From: Desulfobotulus alkaliphilus
Lineage (GTDB): Bacteria; Desulfobacterota; Desulfobacteria; Desulfobacterales; ASO4-4
Assembly (NCBI RefSeq): GCF_007830435.1
Contig: NZ_VLLC01000021.1
Span: 1 to 61,904 of the forward strand
Direction: 5' to 3'
DNA: 61,904 nucleotides
The notes under the pieces are model-generated. The model had not been told where the DNA came from. It saw nothing but the letters and a program-made list of their open reading frames with translations, and ran no database searches. The translations under genes were made by a program, and so were the position numbers. Below, piece by piece: positions 9,702 through 17,140 of the stretch. Every line of letters starts with the position of its first letter. The stretch's first letter is position 1.

Positions 9702-10181
9702 TCAAATGTCTATATCCACACCACCATCATCATCGGCAAGCTTGATGCTGCCTTTCTTATCCTTTTCATCCAGACCGTCCAGCCCATCTTCCGTATAGGC
9801 ATCTTCTTCGATTTCCTCTTCCAGAAGATCATCAATGAGATCTGCAGAATCCTCATCACTTTCATAAGTGGCGGCTACATCCTGCTCACGGGAAATGAAA
9901 TCCATGTCGTCAAACAGAAGCTCCCTGCGGTCCTCTCCTTCTTTAAAAAGGGCGATCACAGCATCTGCAATGGGCTCTGCAAAACCCGCAGGCGGATACA
10001 TGTTGTGGGTCCGCAATGCATTCACCAGAAATTCTTTCCCGGCTTCCATGGCAGCTTCCACGGTTTCTGATGTAAAATTTTCTTCACAGAGCAGAGAAAA
10101 AATACCCGTTTCCAGCTCGGCGTATTCCTTGACGATCAGGGAATTGTCTGCATCCCTGGATAAAATATACTTCTGCTTCAT
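9702..10181 (-). CDS. Acidic hypothetical protein
   Basis: A 159-residue protein starting MKQKYILSRDADNSLIVKEY with an alpha-helical core (residues 20-90) and a strongly acidic C-terminus rich in Asp and Glu. No catalytic motif or family recognised. The ATG at 10181 is supported by AAGGAG six bases upstream; a longer in-frame extension lacks one. It sits about 120 bp upstream of argS on the same strand and may be a delta-proteobacterial lineage-specific protein. Confidence 0.75.
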   Translation of the reverse strand: MKQKYILSRDADNSLIVKEYAELETGIFSLLCEENFTSETVEAAMEAGKEFLVNALRTHNMYPPAGFAEPIADAVIALFKEGEDRRELLFDDMDFISREQDVAATYESDEDSADLIDDLLEEEIEEDAYTEDGLDGLDEKDKKGSIKLADDDGGVDIDI

Positions 10182-10345
10182 CGAAATCTCCTTCAGGCCC
10201 GACTCTTTCGGATCCGTTGTGGGAAGGCAAAATAAAACTTTAACATTATAAACGCTCACTCCCGTCTGTCAACAAAGGCCTTAACAAATCATTTTTCTGG
10301 CCCATCATGACGTGCATATCGATTCTTTTCTGTGTAAAAAAGTCA

Positions 10346-10374
10346 TTGACCAGAACGAGCCTTAATGCTATCTG
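10346..10374 (+). promoter_or_regulatory. Promoter of the serine tRNA pair
   Basis: TTGACC, a 17-bp spacer and TATCTG stand about 14 bp before the first tRNA base. Both hexamers are close to the sigma-70 consensus and the spacing is ideal. The two tRNA genes lie 11 bp apart and should be one transcript. Confidence 0.65.
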
Positions 10375-10388
10375 TTCTAGCCGTTGCT

Positions 10389-10476
10389 GGAGGAGTGGCC
10401 GAGTGGTTGAAGGCGGCGGTCTTGAAAACCGTTGGGTGTCACAGCCCCGTGGGTTCGAATCCTACCTCCTCCGCCA
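10389..10476 (+). tRNA. tRNA-Ser (anticodon UGA)
   Basis: The acceptor stem GGAGGAG pairs with CTCCTCC, followed by G and an encoded CCA. The anticodon loop CTTGAAA gives UGA, reading UCA and UCG codons. A long variable arm marks a class II serine tRNA, and GGTTCGAATCC forms the T arm. Length is 88 nt including CCA. Confidence 0.95.
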
Positions 10477-10487
10477 CGAAGTTATAC

Positions 10488-10579
10488 GGAGAGATGGCCG
10501 AGTCGGCTGAAGGCGCACGCCTGCTAAGCGTGTATGCGTCAAAAGCGCATCGAGGGTTCGAATCCCTCTCTCTCCGCCA
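10488..10579 (+). tRNA. tRNA-Ser (anticodon GCU), prophage integration site
   Basis: GGAGAGA at the 5' end pairs with TCTCTCC before GCCA. The anticodon loop CTGCTAA gives GCU for AGC and AGU codons. The long variable arm and GGGTTCGAATCCC T arm are intact. Its last 14 bases are the start of the 30-bp repeat that bounds the prophage, so integration reconstitutes the gene at attL. Confidence 0.96.
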
Positions 10580-10595
10580 TTTTTAGATTTTTTTA
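10566..10595 (+). repeat. attL core, 30-bp direct repeat
   Basis: The 30 bp run from the 3' end of tRNA-Ser(GCU) (CTCTCTCTCCGCC) into the following T-rich sequence. They are identical to 57533-57562 next to the integrase gene. Sequences on either side differ. Confidence 0.93.
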
Positions 10596-10701
10596 TATTT
10601 AATTTCAACACCTTAAGAGCAAACCAGAGAGATCGTCCATAGGGCCATCCATAGGCAAGCCGTATTATAGAAAAACTCAGACAAAAAAAGAAAAACGATA
10701 A

Positions 10702-10736
10702 AGAAGCCGGAAAATTTCGGCTTCTTTTTTTTTATG
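10702..10736 (+). terminator. Terminator after the tRNA genes, just inside the prophage
   Basis: AGAAGCCG and CGGCTTCT flank a short AT loop and are followed by a run of T. An A-rich stretch on the other side makes it partly bidirectional, so it could also stop the leftward phage operon before attL. Confidence 0.75.
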
Positions 10737-10778
10737 GAAAAAACAAATGGGAAAGGTAAAAACCCTTCCCCTTTGTTT

Positions 10779-10976
10779 TTAGGCGGAAACATTTTTGATG
10801 GATTCCTTAAAACCTTCAATGTCCTCGGCACACCACCCTATAAGCTTGCCGTCCTGACCAAATCTTCTCGGCTTCGGGAAAATCCCATTCTTGCACCATC
10901 GCCAGATAGTGCTTCTGGCTACACAAAATTCGGCCATCACATCCCTCACTCGGTAGAATTTTTTCTCTTCCATCAC
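10779..10976 (-). CDS. AlpA/MerR-like helix-turn-helix protein, probable excisionase
   Basis: A 65-residue protein with RVRDVMAEFCVARSTIWRWCKNGIFPKPRRFG, the winged-helix DNA-binding pattern of AlpA regulators and phage excisionases, followed by IGWCAEDIEGFKES. It is the last gene of the leftward operon and lies nearest attL, where an excisionase is expected. A GTG at 10976 and an ATG at 10973 are both possible starts; the ATG overlaps the upstream stop as TGATG, implying translational coupling. Confidence 0.8.
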   Translation of the reverse strand: MMEEKKFYRVRDVMAEFCVARSTIWRWCKNGIFPKPRRFGQDGKLIGWCAEDIEGFKESIKNVSA

Positions 10977-11389
10977 AGGTCCATCCTTTCCATCAAAGAG
11001 ATACCCCTTTTCCCTGCTTCCTCTTTATAATGACTGCTGGCCTGACCATTCGCCAGCTCAAGCAACACATCTGCATGACATGGCGAGCCTTCCTTGCAGT
11101 AGCACGCCAGGTTCTTCCCGCGCAGTTCGTGCAGGCTTTCCAGGATACGCTGCTTCCGTTCAGGCATGTCAGCCGTACAGCCCTCAACGGCCAGCCAAAT
11201 CCGGAAAGCAGACACGGCCTGGGCATGGCTGCGGTCTTCTGTCACCTTAAAGGGATTACCGAATTTTCCGGGACGGCAGACACTCACTGTATTTGGCGGC
11301 ATTCTCCATCCTTTTGATCTCTGCCGCTGGATACGGCGAGGCGCATCCATCCCAAAGTTCCCATTGTTCCATCCCATCTCACACTTCAA
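10973..11389 (-). CDS. DUF4326 domain protein
   Basis: The 138-residue protein contains VCRPGKFGNPF and RGKNLACYCKEGSPCHADVLLELAN, the two conserved blocks of DUF4326, common in phages. The function is unknown; the Cys/His cluster in the second block suggests metal binding. I favour the TTG start at 11389, because AAAGGAG is placed six bases before it, whereas the next ATG lacks spacing. It belongs to the leftward early operon. Confidence 0.75.
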   Translation of the reverse strand: MKCEMGWNNGNFGMDAPRRIQRQRSKGWRMPPNTVSVCRPGKFGNPFKVTEDRSHAQAVSAFRIWLAVEGCTADMPERKQRILESLHELRGKNLACYCKEGSPCHADVLLELANGQASSHYKEEAGKRGISLMERMDL

Positions 11390-11482
11390 ACCTCACTCCT
11401 TTCATTTTCCTTGAGATAAAAGCTTCTGATAAAGCCCCCTTTTATAAAGCCGAAGCCCTGCTGCCTGCGGAATTCCGCACCA

Positions 11483-11719
11483 TCATGGATGATATTGTGT
11501 GTGGGGAATATCCGCAGCTCCCCGATATGGAGCGGGTGTACTACCCACGAAAGCAGGATCGATAGATCCCATGCAGACGGCCTCTATGCGTCCATAGTAA
11601 TTAATGCCGCAGTGAACGCAGGTGACGGGGGAGGCATCCCCCCGGAGCATGGCATGGATGAACAGGGGATCGATGGTGGTACTTTTGGTTTTCTGGTGAC
11701 AGTGTGGACATTCAAACAT
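11483..11719 (-). CDS. Small zinc-finger protein
   Basis: The 78-residue protein begins MFECPHC and has a second CVHC at residues 34-37, giving a four-cysteine zinc site. The layout (CPxC at the very N-terminus, about 26 residues, CxxCG then aromatic residues) recalls Ogr/Delta late-gene activators of P2-like phages, but similarity is only in pattern. AAGGAGG precedes the ATG. If DNA-binding, it is a candidate regulator of the four repeated late-promoter elements. Confidence 0.6.
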   Translation of the reverse strand: MFECPHCHQKTKSTTIDPLFIHAMLRGDASPVTCVHCGINYYGRIEAVCMGSIDPAFVGSTPAPYRGAADIPHTQYHP

Positions 11720-11793
11720 GGGGCCTCCTTAAAATTGCTGCTGACGGGTGTTTTTAAAGGGGGAAACGCCTTTTCTCTGGATACGCCCTGACA

Positions 11794-12039
11794 TCACCAT
11801 TCCCCAAACAAAGACATTTGATTTTCATGTTCCGGCTGTGGCAGGCCTGAACAAAACAGCCGCTTTGCCTTTGACGCCGGGAGCAGTTCAATTTCTGCGC
11901 CCTCCCTAGACCATGCTTTCAGGCTGTCAGCGAGGTCTGCCGCACAGTCTGGGGCTGCGGAGCAGATGGCGTATGCTCTCCCGTTTTTGGAGGCAACATA
12001 GGCCATTTTCATATTTCCATCCCTCTTTCCTGTTTTCAC
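11794..12039 (-). CDS. Hypothetical phage protein
   Basis: An 81-residue frame starting at a GTG that overlaps the preceding stop as GTGA, with a G-rich ribosome-binding stretch. ATG codons at 12012 and 12006 are alternatives; the product from MKMAYVASKNGRAYAICSAA onward looks like the conserved core. It ends SLFGEW, an acidic-hydrophobic tail reminiscent of clamp-binding peptides, though this is speculative. No family recognised. Confidence 0.6.
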   Translation of the reverse strand: MKTGKRDGNMKMAYVASKNGRAYAICSAAPDCAADLADSLKAWSREGAEIELLPASKAKRLFCSGLPQPEHENQMSLFGEW

Positions 12040-12518
12040 ACCTCCCCCCTTTCATCTCCCTTGAGATAACAGCCTCTGCAAAGCATTCTCAGCCCCGGTG
12101 CCACGGGCTGCCTGCCGCAGCAGGCGCATTTTTTTTGGCCCCGATGCAGGATCTTTGCCCTTTCTCTGGCCTTGCCCTGTCTTTGCTGGATTTCCAGCAG
12201 CTCCTGTCTGGAAAAAAGCCTGCGGCCCCCGAATGTAATGCAGCTCCGGATTTCATTTCTGACGGCCTTTTTATTGATGGTGGTGGGCTGCCAGCCCGTA
12301 AGGCGCATGGCTTCCCGCATGTCCGCCGCATCTTCATCCGGAATCGGCGGCTTGGCGGATCGCCGCAGAAACCGGGGCAGCTTGCGGACCTCATCCGCCG
12401 ACACAAGGCGCTCGCCGCCGGGACTTTTTTCCGAAGAAAGCCTGCCGCTGCGTATCCATGAGTGCAGGGTGGGAACCGGGATATCCAGCTCCCTTGAAAC
12501 AATTCTGAGAGGTTGCAT
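12036..12518 (-). CDS. HTH protein with C-terminal cysteine cluster
   Basis: A 160-residue protein. The N-terminus (LRIVSRELDIPVPTLHSWIR through SADEVRKLPRF) is a MerR/excisionase-like winged helix. The C-terminus has CACCGR and LRMLCRGCYLKG, a probable zinc ribbon. It may be a phage transcription factor. GAGGAGGAGCC precedes the ATG. It overlaps the downstream gene by four bases. Confidence 0.65.
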   Translation of the reverse strand: MQPLRIVSRELDIPVPTLHSWIRSGRLSSEKSPGGERLVSADEVRKLPRFLRRSAKPPIPDEDAADMREAMRLTGWQPTTINKKAVRNEIRSCITFGGRRLFSRQELLEIQQRQGKARERAKILHRGQKKCACCGRQPVAPGLRMLCRGCYLKGDERGEV

Positions 12519-12527
12519 GGCTCCTCC

Positions 12528-12869
12528 TCAGGCTGCGGACCACAGGCAGTGAATGTGGCCGGATTTGAGTTTGCGTTTTAAATTGGGGTCCCGAAGACCG
12601 CTTTTTCTGGCAATGCCCTTGGTTCTGGCCATGGCCAGGGGGCGCCTGGGCTTTGCTGAATGCTTTGTCCGCAAGCGGTAAAAGGTGATGATGTGCAGGG
12701 TATCCCGGCTGCGGCTGGATATGACGCAGAAATCTTCCAAGCGATGCAGCATGCGGCCATCACGGTTGGGCATGGCCACCCCCGCAGACAGCACGGCCAG
12801 CAGATGGGTCAGGCCGAGGTTGCGTTCCCGCATCCGGCGTTCGGCGTGTTCGGTGAGGGAGACGTGCAT
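12528..12869 (-). CDS. DUF4258-like protein
   Basis: The 113-residue basic protein starts with LTEHAERRMRERNLGLTHLL, the helical pattern of DUF4258, whose members resemble RelE-fold proteins. A strand-rich middle (DFCVISSRSRDTLHIITFYRL) follows, then a very basic tail. Function unknown. GAAGGAGG is well placed before the ATG. Part of the leftward operon. Confidence 0.6.
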   Translation of the reverse strand: MHVSLTEHAERRMRERNLGLTHLLAVLSAGVAMPNRDGRMLHRLEDFCVISSRSRDTLHIITFYRLRTKHSAKPRRPLAMARTKGIARKSGLRDPNLKRKLKSGHIHCLWSAA

Positions 12870-13031
12870 GGGACCTCCTTCAGGCTTGGTTTTTTTATGA
12901 AGCTGTGTTTTTATTCTTGCAATAAATGATAACCATCACAACAAAGGTGCCTGTCATGTACTGGAGCTACAAAACCCCCATTGGTATTTTCTGTATCAAA
13001 CCGGACAGAGGCGGTTTTTCTCTGTGGTTGG

Positions 13032-13637
13032 TCAGCAACAATCTGGGCTTCTACCATCGGCCTGAGCTGGCTGCAGATGATGTGTTCTGTCATTCAACGG
13101 GTTATCCGGGATGGGACAGCCAGAAGAGATTATCCGTCCCAGGGGATTTATCTTTCTGGGATTTCCATCCATAAGCCCCCATACTTCAGGGGCACAAACT
13201 TTCAGACAGTCCAGAAAAAACGATTCTTCCATGAAGATCATCCCGGATCTCTCAAGGAAAGAAACCACCTCTGCGCCCACAATAACGCAAGCATGGCGGA
13301 ACGTTTTATACAGCATGGCTTCAGTGGGATCGTCCGGGATAAACATACGATCCGGATCCAAAGGTACGCAAAAATTTTCCGGGTTTGGCTCTGCCATGGG
13401 AGCCCGGTATCTGCCGCGGGGTTTTTCCCGATCCGGAGGCCAGACCCCGGCGCTGTACTGGTGAATCATGGGGCCAAACACCTCTTCCGGAACAATGAAA
13501 ATTCCGTTTTCTTCCAAAAGGAGAAATGCAGGCAGGCCCATCCTACAGATGGCGTAATGACTGTAGCGTTGCAATCTGCCGAGGACGGGGTTTTCAGAAA
13601 AAACCAGAATCTCGGGGTTGTAGTCGATTACGGACAT
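13032..13637 (-). CDS. Hypothetical phage protein
   Basis: A 201-residue protein from the ATG at 13637, which has GGAGG five bases upstream; the in-frame start 15 nt earlier does not. No domain recognised. It overlaps the end of the helicase-like gene by ten bases, so the two are probably translated together, and may serve that helicase. About 160 bp downstream of it, up to 12870, hold no convincing gene. Confidence 0.6.
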   Translation of the reverse strand: MSVIDYNPEILVFSENPVLGRLQRYSHYAICRMGLPAFLLLEENGIFIVPEEVFGPMIHQYSAGVWPPDREKPRGRYRAPMAEPNPENFCVPLDPDRMFIPDDPTEAMLYKTFRHACVIVGAEVVSFLERSGMIFMEESFFLDCLKVCAPEVWGLMDGNPRKINPLGRIISSGCPIPDNPLNDRTHHLQPAQADGRSPDCC

Positions 13638-14251
13638 ATTGCCTCCACCCACGCCCGGATTGCCGGGAGCTCTTCCTGCAAAGTGTTTTTGAGGTTCGGA
13701 TCTCTCTGATTTCCGGTGAAAACACGCCGAAACGGCACGACCAGCATCCGTCTGCGACAGCCTTCTCCGAGCCTTTCAAAATCCGGCTCCGTGTTGTGGT
13801 GAAAAACCAGACTGCATGTCGGCCTGAACTCAAAGGGCTTCTGAAATTTGAAGGTTCCGAAAAGGGTATCCCCGCTGACGATGGACTTAAAACAGGAGAC
13901 GCAGTCAAGGGGCAGACCGCTTAAGCTGATGACCAGCTTTTTGCCCCGGATGCGGGCGCGTTCAAACGGGCTGTTGATGTACTGAAAGTCTATACATACG
14001 GTGTTTTCGTCTCCGGTCAGCCCCACCAGCACAGAAAGCAGAGTGCTTTTGCCGCTGCATACGTCACCATGGAGGTACAGGGCTTTTTCATTGGGACCAT
14101 CCCCCAGACATGCGGCCATCCATTCCCGCAGGGCGTGAATGCTTGCAGCATCCTGCATGCTCTCTTCGAGGAATTGCAGCCATCTGGGGCATCCGGATTC
14201 GGGATGAAAAGGGGTTGTCCGGGGTGTAGCATGGGCAGCTTGTGTCATCAT
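13628..14251 (-). CDS. Stand-alone SF3/D5-like helicase domain protein
   Basis: The 207-residue protein reads like the helicase half of the primase at 18188-20509: CPRWLQFLEESMQDAASIHAL parallels CERWLQFLTETIQDAATIAV, and GDVCSGKSTLLSVL is a Walker A loop. FKSIVSGDTLFGTFKFQKPFEF and a late RRRMLVVPFRR (sensor and Arg finger region) are also shared. It lacks the primase and zinc domains. It may load or modulate replication, or be a decayed paralogue under selection. The ATG follows AAGGAG. Confidence 0.75.
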   Translation of the reverse strand: MMTQAAHATPRTTPFHPESGCPRWLQFLEESMQDAASIHALREWMAACLGDGPNEKALYLHGDVCSGKSTLLSVLVGLTGDENTVCIDFQYINSPFERARIRGKKLVISLSGLPLDCVSCFKSIVSGDTLFGTFKFQKPFEFRPTCSLVFHHNTEPDFERLGEGCRRRMLVVPFRRVFTGNQRDPNLKNTLQEELPAIRAWVEAICP

Positions 14252-14261
14252 GGAAGTCTCC

Positions 14262-14402
14262 TTATTTCTGATGGGTTTTACGGAAAACCTGTTCCCGGAC
14301 CAGACTGCGTTCCCTTGCCTCCCGTCTGGCCCTCTCCTTTTCCAGTGCCTCTCCGCAGGCTTCGTAGACCTGAGAGATCATCTCCAGCGCATCTGTTTTC
14401 AT
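14262..14402 (-). CDS. 46-residue phage protein
   Basis: A short frame starting MKTDALEMISQVYEACGEAL and rich in Glu/Arg, predicted to be one long amphipathic helix. GGAGG is four bases from the ATG, and the start overlaps the upstream stop as ATGA. The stop is followed by the ribosome-binding site of the helicase-like gene. Tight packing between genes makes it likely to be real; function unknown. Confidence 0.65.
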   Translation of the reverse strand: MKTDALEMISQVYEACGEALEKERARREARERSLVREQVFRKTHQK

Positions 14403-14551
14403 GATTCCTCCGTAGTCAGCGGGAGTTTTAGCAATAGAGAATCAATTTCCTCTGGGGAGAGGAAGTCGGAGACGGCTTTCTCAAATTTCGTCCAGTTTTC
14501 GGCCAGAAAAAGATCCAGGGCTATTACCTCACGCTGTGTCAACTCAATCAT
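14399..14551 (-). CDS. 50-residue phage protein
   Basis: Starts MIELTQREVIALDLFLAENW and ends KLPLTTEES; acidic and helical. AGGAGG precedes the ATG by four bases and both ends overlap neighbours as ATGA, the signature of a coupled operon. No family recognised. Confidence 0.65.
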   Translation of the reverse strand: MIELTQREVIALDLFLAENWTKFEKAVSDFLSPEEIDSLLLKLPLTTEES

Positions 14552-14784
14552 GATGCCTCCTGCATGCTCAGGCTTCCGTTATCCAAAAGGGCCGACATCT
14601 GGTGCGCCCTCCCCATATTCCAGCCAAATTCATAGGTGATGTTCAGGATGTCGAGAAGATACCAGAGCTGTTTGTCCGATACTTTTTCAGTCATAAATAT
14701 CAGGGCACGGCCATCCGGTCCCATCAGGGCTGCGGTGGAAGAGGTTCTTTCAATTCTGCATTGTTTGGGGTCTGCGTAGATCAT
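14548..14784 (-). CDS. 78-residue phage protein
   Basis: Small mixed alpha/beta protein (DGRALIFMTEKVSDKQLWYLLD is the clearest structured part). GGAGG is placed six bases before the ATG; the stop overlaps the next start by four bases. Unknown function, part of the leftward operon. Confidence 0.65.
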   Translation of the reverse strand: MIYADPKQCRIERTSSTAALMGPDGRALIFMTEKVSDKQLWYLLDILNITYEFGWNMGRAHQMSALLDNGSLSMQEAS

Positions 14785-14999
14785 CCGGCACCTCCTGTGA
14801 TGGTGTGGATATCTGTGCTGGCGGGTGGGAAGATCCAGCGGCTGCTTTTATCCGGCATCCGAGCGACTTCCGCCGTGGGGGGCATGGACCGGAGAAAGTC
14901 TCCGGTGGTGCGGTGACGGCGTTTCAGGCTGGCCATTACAGCCATTACTTCCCGCCGCCGTCCCTTCATTGAAAAGCCGTTGACTTGATTTGGGGTCAT
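14781..14999 (-). CDS. First gene of the leftward operon, small basic protein
   Basis: A 72-residue basic protein starting MTPNQVNGFSMKGRRREVM. GGGAG seven bases upstream supports the ATG at 14999; an earlier in-frame ATG at 15029 lacks a site. It overlaps the next gene by four bases. No family recognised. Confidence 0.6.
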   Translation of the reverse strand: MTPNQVNGFSMKGRRREVMAVMASLKRRHRTTGDFLRSMPPTAEVARMPDKSSRWIFPPASTDIHTITGGAG

Positions 15000-15308
15000 G
15001 GGTATTCTCCCTTTATTGTGGTTTTGCATCAGCCCTTGTACGGTGGCCGCCGTGCAGGGGCTTTGTCTTTTTCTGAGCCTCTCTGAGGTTCATTTCGTGC
15101 GCACACGCGCCTTTAAAGCAACCTTCTTCTCTTTTAATGCTATTGTCAAGAAGAAATAACATTTAATGCTTTATTTTTTGCACAAGCTTCCACAAAGAAA
15201 CCCGGCCCTACACCAAATAATTATTTTTAGGCTTCCAAAACATCCTTACAGCGTGATATGCTTTAAATCCAAGCAGGCCTTTAAAATCCTTAAGAATAAG
15301 GGGGAGAC
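15000..15308. promoter_or_regulatory. Control region of the leftward operon and VapBC
   Basis: About 300 bp between divergent genes. On the minus strand a TTGACA lies near 15145-15150 followed by A-rich sequence, a candidate -35 of the leftward promoter; I cannot fix the -10. Two copies of TTTAATGCT (near 15135 and 15160) flank it and could be operator half-sites. Confidence 0.4.
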
Positions 15309-15590
15309 ATGAAAAATTCAGTGCTGATTCGTGAATTTGTATCCCTGCCGCCAGAAGCACAAAAACAAGTGATGGATTTTGTTGCTTTCCTTAAAACCCG
15401 GTACCCGGAAAAACAGGAAAAAAAGCAAAAAAAATCCCACTCTCTGGAAAAAGAGCCGTTTATAGGAATGTGGCAGGACAGGGAGGATATGAAGGACAGC
15501 TCTGAGTGGGTCCGAAACATGAGACAAAAAGAATGGAGCGGAAATGGGCTTGATGAAAAGAACAGTCCTGGATACGGACATTCTCATTGA
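15309..15590 (+). CDS. VapB/DUF2281-type antitoxin
   Basis: A 93-residue acidic-basic protein beginning MKNSVLIREFVSLPPEAQKQVMDFVAF, the DUF2281 antitoxin pattern, with a linker of Lys/Glu and a C-terminal toxin-binding segment. It overlaps the PIN toxin gene by 47 bp. The pair is probably phage cargo for plasmid- or prophage-like maintenance, self-repressed through the antitoxin. AGGGGG precedes the start. Confidence 0.8.
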   Translation: MKNSVLIREFVSLPPEAQKQVMDFVAFLKTRYPEKQEKKQKKSHSLEKEPFIGMWQDREDMKDSSEWVRNMRQKEWSGNGLDEKNSPGYGHSH

Positions 15591-15969
15591 TGCCGCAAAG
15601 GGGATAGATACTGCGGTGCAATGCCTTTTTTCTCTTGAGAAAAGCACAGGCGTTGCCATCAGCATTATTACATATATGGAACTGGTAGTAGGGTGCAGAA
15701 ATAAAACAGAGTTGCGGAGCTTAGATCTTTTTATGAAAAAATTCAAAGTTCTGCCATTGGATAACCCCGCTTGCGACACAGCCCTGAATCTTCTGAAGCA
15801 ATATCGCCTTAGCCATGGACTTATGATTCCAGACGCCCTGATCGGGGCCACAGCCCTGGCTGCGAACCTCCCTTTTATTTCAAAAAACCAGAAAGATTTT
15901 CGTTTTATTCCGGGACTGGACCTTCTCCCATACCCCGACCCCAAAAAAGAAGAGGAAATCAGAACCTGA
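15544..15969 (+). CDS. VapC-type PIN-domain toxin
   Basis: The 141-residue PIN ribonuclease has the acidic residues in VLDTDILIDA, the Glu in SIITYMELVVG and the Asp in LMIPDALIGATA, all intact. VapC toxins cleave tRNA or rRNA when freed from VapB. The ATG at 15544 lies inside the antitoxin gene; a second ATG at 15553 is possible. It is oriented away from the leftward operon. Confidence 0.88.
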   Translation: MGLMKRTVLDTDILIDAAKGIDTAVQCLFSLEKSTGVAISIITYMELVVGCRNKTELRSLDLFMKKFKVLPLDNPACDTALNLLKQYRLSHGLMIPDALIGATALAANLPFISKNQKDFRFIPGLDLLPYPDPKKEEEIRT

Positions 15970-15984
15970 TTTCCCCTTTCTGCC

Positions 15985-16416
15985 TTAAAGTATTTTTACA
16001 AAGGTATAATAATACCCGTTTTCATGCTTGCAGTAGATGATGTCCATGTTCACCACAAAGCCATCCGCACGGGTGATATGCACGGTTCGACAGACACAAC
16101 CTTCCTGTTCTACCTCCTCAAAAATCTCATCTCTCTGCTCCGGCCTCAGATAGATGTCTCTGGCAAAATCTATTTCCCTCAGACTGTAACCCAGCAGTCC
16201 TTCCCAGAGCTCCCACTGACAATTTCGAATTCTTTTTTTGTCTGAGACCAGACAGATAACATCTGTAGCACCGTGCCTTTTCATCCACTTTTCGAATGCC
16301 TTGCGGATAAAGCGGCTCATAAAAAAGAGATTAGAGTTTTCCCCCTGCACCTGATGCCGCTCCGCATCAACAGCCCTCTTACACCGCCTTCGGTCTGAGC
16401 CGCTGCGGCGTTCCAT
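15985..16416 (-). CDS. PAS-like domain protein
   Basis: A 143-residue protein. It begins MERRSGSDRRRCKRA, a motif common near PAS and GGDEF modules, then a helical segment and a PAS-like region (GYSLREIDFARDIYL through RADGFVVNMDIIYCKHENGYYYTFVKI). No output domain is present. It lies between VapC and the repressor gene and may be a lysogenic-conversion gene. No clear ribosome-binding site is visible, so the start is uncertain. Confidence 0.6.
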   Translation of the reverse strand: MERRSGSDRRRCKRAVDAERHQVQGENSNLFFMSRFIRKAFEKWMKRHGATDVICLVSDKKRIRNCQWELWEGLLGYSLREIDFARDIYLRPEQRDEIFEEVEQEGCVCRTVHITRADGFVVNMDIIYCKHENGYYYTFVKIL

Positions 16417-16445
16417 GAAAACTGCGAGGCCTTTGCGGGCCGCCT

Positions 16446-17024
16446 TTATTCCCCCGAAGCTTTTTTCCGGCTTTCGGATTCCTCTTGAAGGGTGTTGTTT
16501 TTAAGGTCGGAGTTTTCCTGAAGGAGGGAGGCTACTTTTTCCTGAAGTTCATCCAGGGTAGTCATTAGTTTTTCTGAGCGGGCTTCGGTTTTTTCCAGTC
16601 TGTCTTCGAGCTTTTCTGAACGACGGGTTTCACGCTCTACGGTTTTCTGAAGATCCGTAATATAAGAATCCTGTTTCTCGATGTAAGAATCTTGCTTTTC
16701 TATGCGGCTGCGCAGCTCTTCAATCCGCTCCTCATACATCTGACGAATAGAATCATCCATACCCCCCCTTTTTTCCACAAGCTCTTTGATCCCGGTTTTT
16801 GGACTTCCAGCCACATCCTCAAACCCAAAAAGTTCATTGGGGGTAATTTGCAGGACCTTGCATATAGCAGGAATCTTCTGGGTTCTGGGCAATACGGTCT
16901 TGCACCACCGGTACGCAGTTTTATCTGTGTCACCGGTAGCATCCCCCAGCTCCTGAGCAGTAAGCCTGAGCTGCTCCACCCTCTTACCAATTGTCCCGCA
17001 TACCTGATCTCTTACATTCATCAT
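16446..17024 (-). CDS. CI-like phage repressor with coiled-coil C-terminus
   Basis: The 192-residue protein has an N-terminal XRE-type helix-turn-helix (KRVEQLRLTAQELGDATGDT... to ITPNELFGFED, residues 8-75) and then a long heptad-rich helix (MYEERIEELRSRIEKQDSYI onward) to the end. It lacks the peptidase domain of lambda CI, so SOS induction by self-cleavage is not expected. It is divergent from a Cro-like gene. The ATG at 17024 follows TTGAGGGT. The coiled coil probably sets oligomerisation. Confidence 0.8.
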   Translation of the reverse strand: MMNVRDQVCGTIGKRVEQLRLTAQELGDATGDTDKTAYRWCKTVLPRTQKIPAICKVLQITPNELFGFEDVAGSPKTGIKELVEKRGGMDDSIRQMYEERIEELRSRIEKQDSYIEKQDSYITDLQKTVERETRRSEKLEDRLEKTEARSEKLMTTLDELQEKVASLLQENSDLKNNTLQEESESRKKASGE

Positions 17025-17030
17025 ACCCTC

Positions 17031-17059
17031 AATATACGCAAACAATGCGAATCTTGCAA
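17031..17059 (-). promoter_or_regulatory. Repressor maintenance promoter with embedded operator
   Basis: On the minus strand TTGCAA (17059-17054), a 17-bp spacer and TATATT (17036-17031) precede the repressor ATG at 17024, so its leader is very short. The spacer contains the palindrome CGCA-AACAA-TGCG (17037-17049 on plus), a good candidate operator for autoregulation. Confidence 0.65.
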
Positions 17060-17103
17060 AAGACCTTTGATGATACTTTTTGTGCCATAGGATGAAAAAA
17101 TAC

Positions 17104-17132
17104 TTGACTTTCACATCTTTTGGGTAAAATAT
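17104..17132 (+). promoter_or_regulatory. Rightward early promoter
   Basis: TTGACT at 17104-17109, then TAAAATAT at 17125-17132 (spacer 15 to 17 bp depending on the register). The predicted transcription start falls almost on the ATG at 17141, so the first rightward mRNA would be leaderless or nearly so. Confidence 0.5.
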
Positions 17133-17140
17133 TTCATTCT

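Noticed and set aside
10613-10831. A minus-strand frame near attL
   Set aside because: It spans the terminator and overlaps the excisionase-like gene; low-complexity sequence.
12911-13093. A 60-residue frame overlapping the end of the 13032-13637 gene
   Set aside because: No ribosome-binding site and large overlap with a better supported gene.
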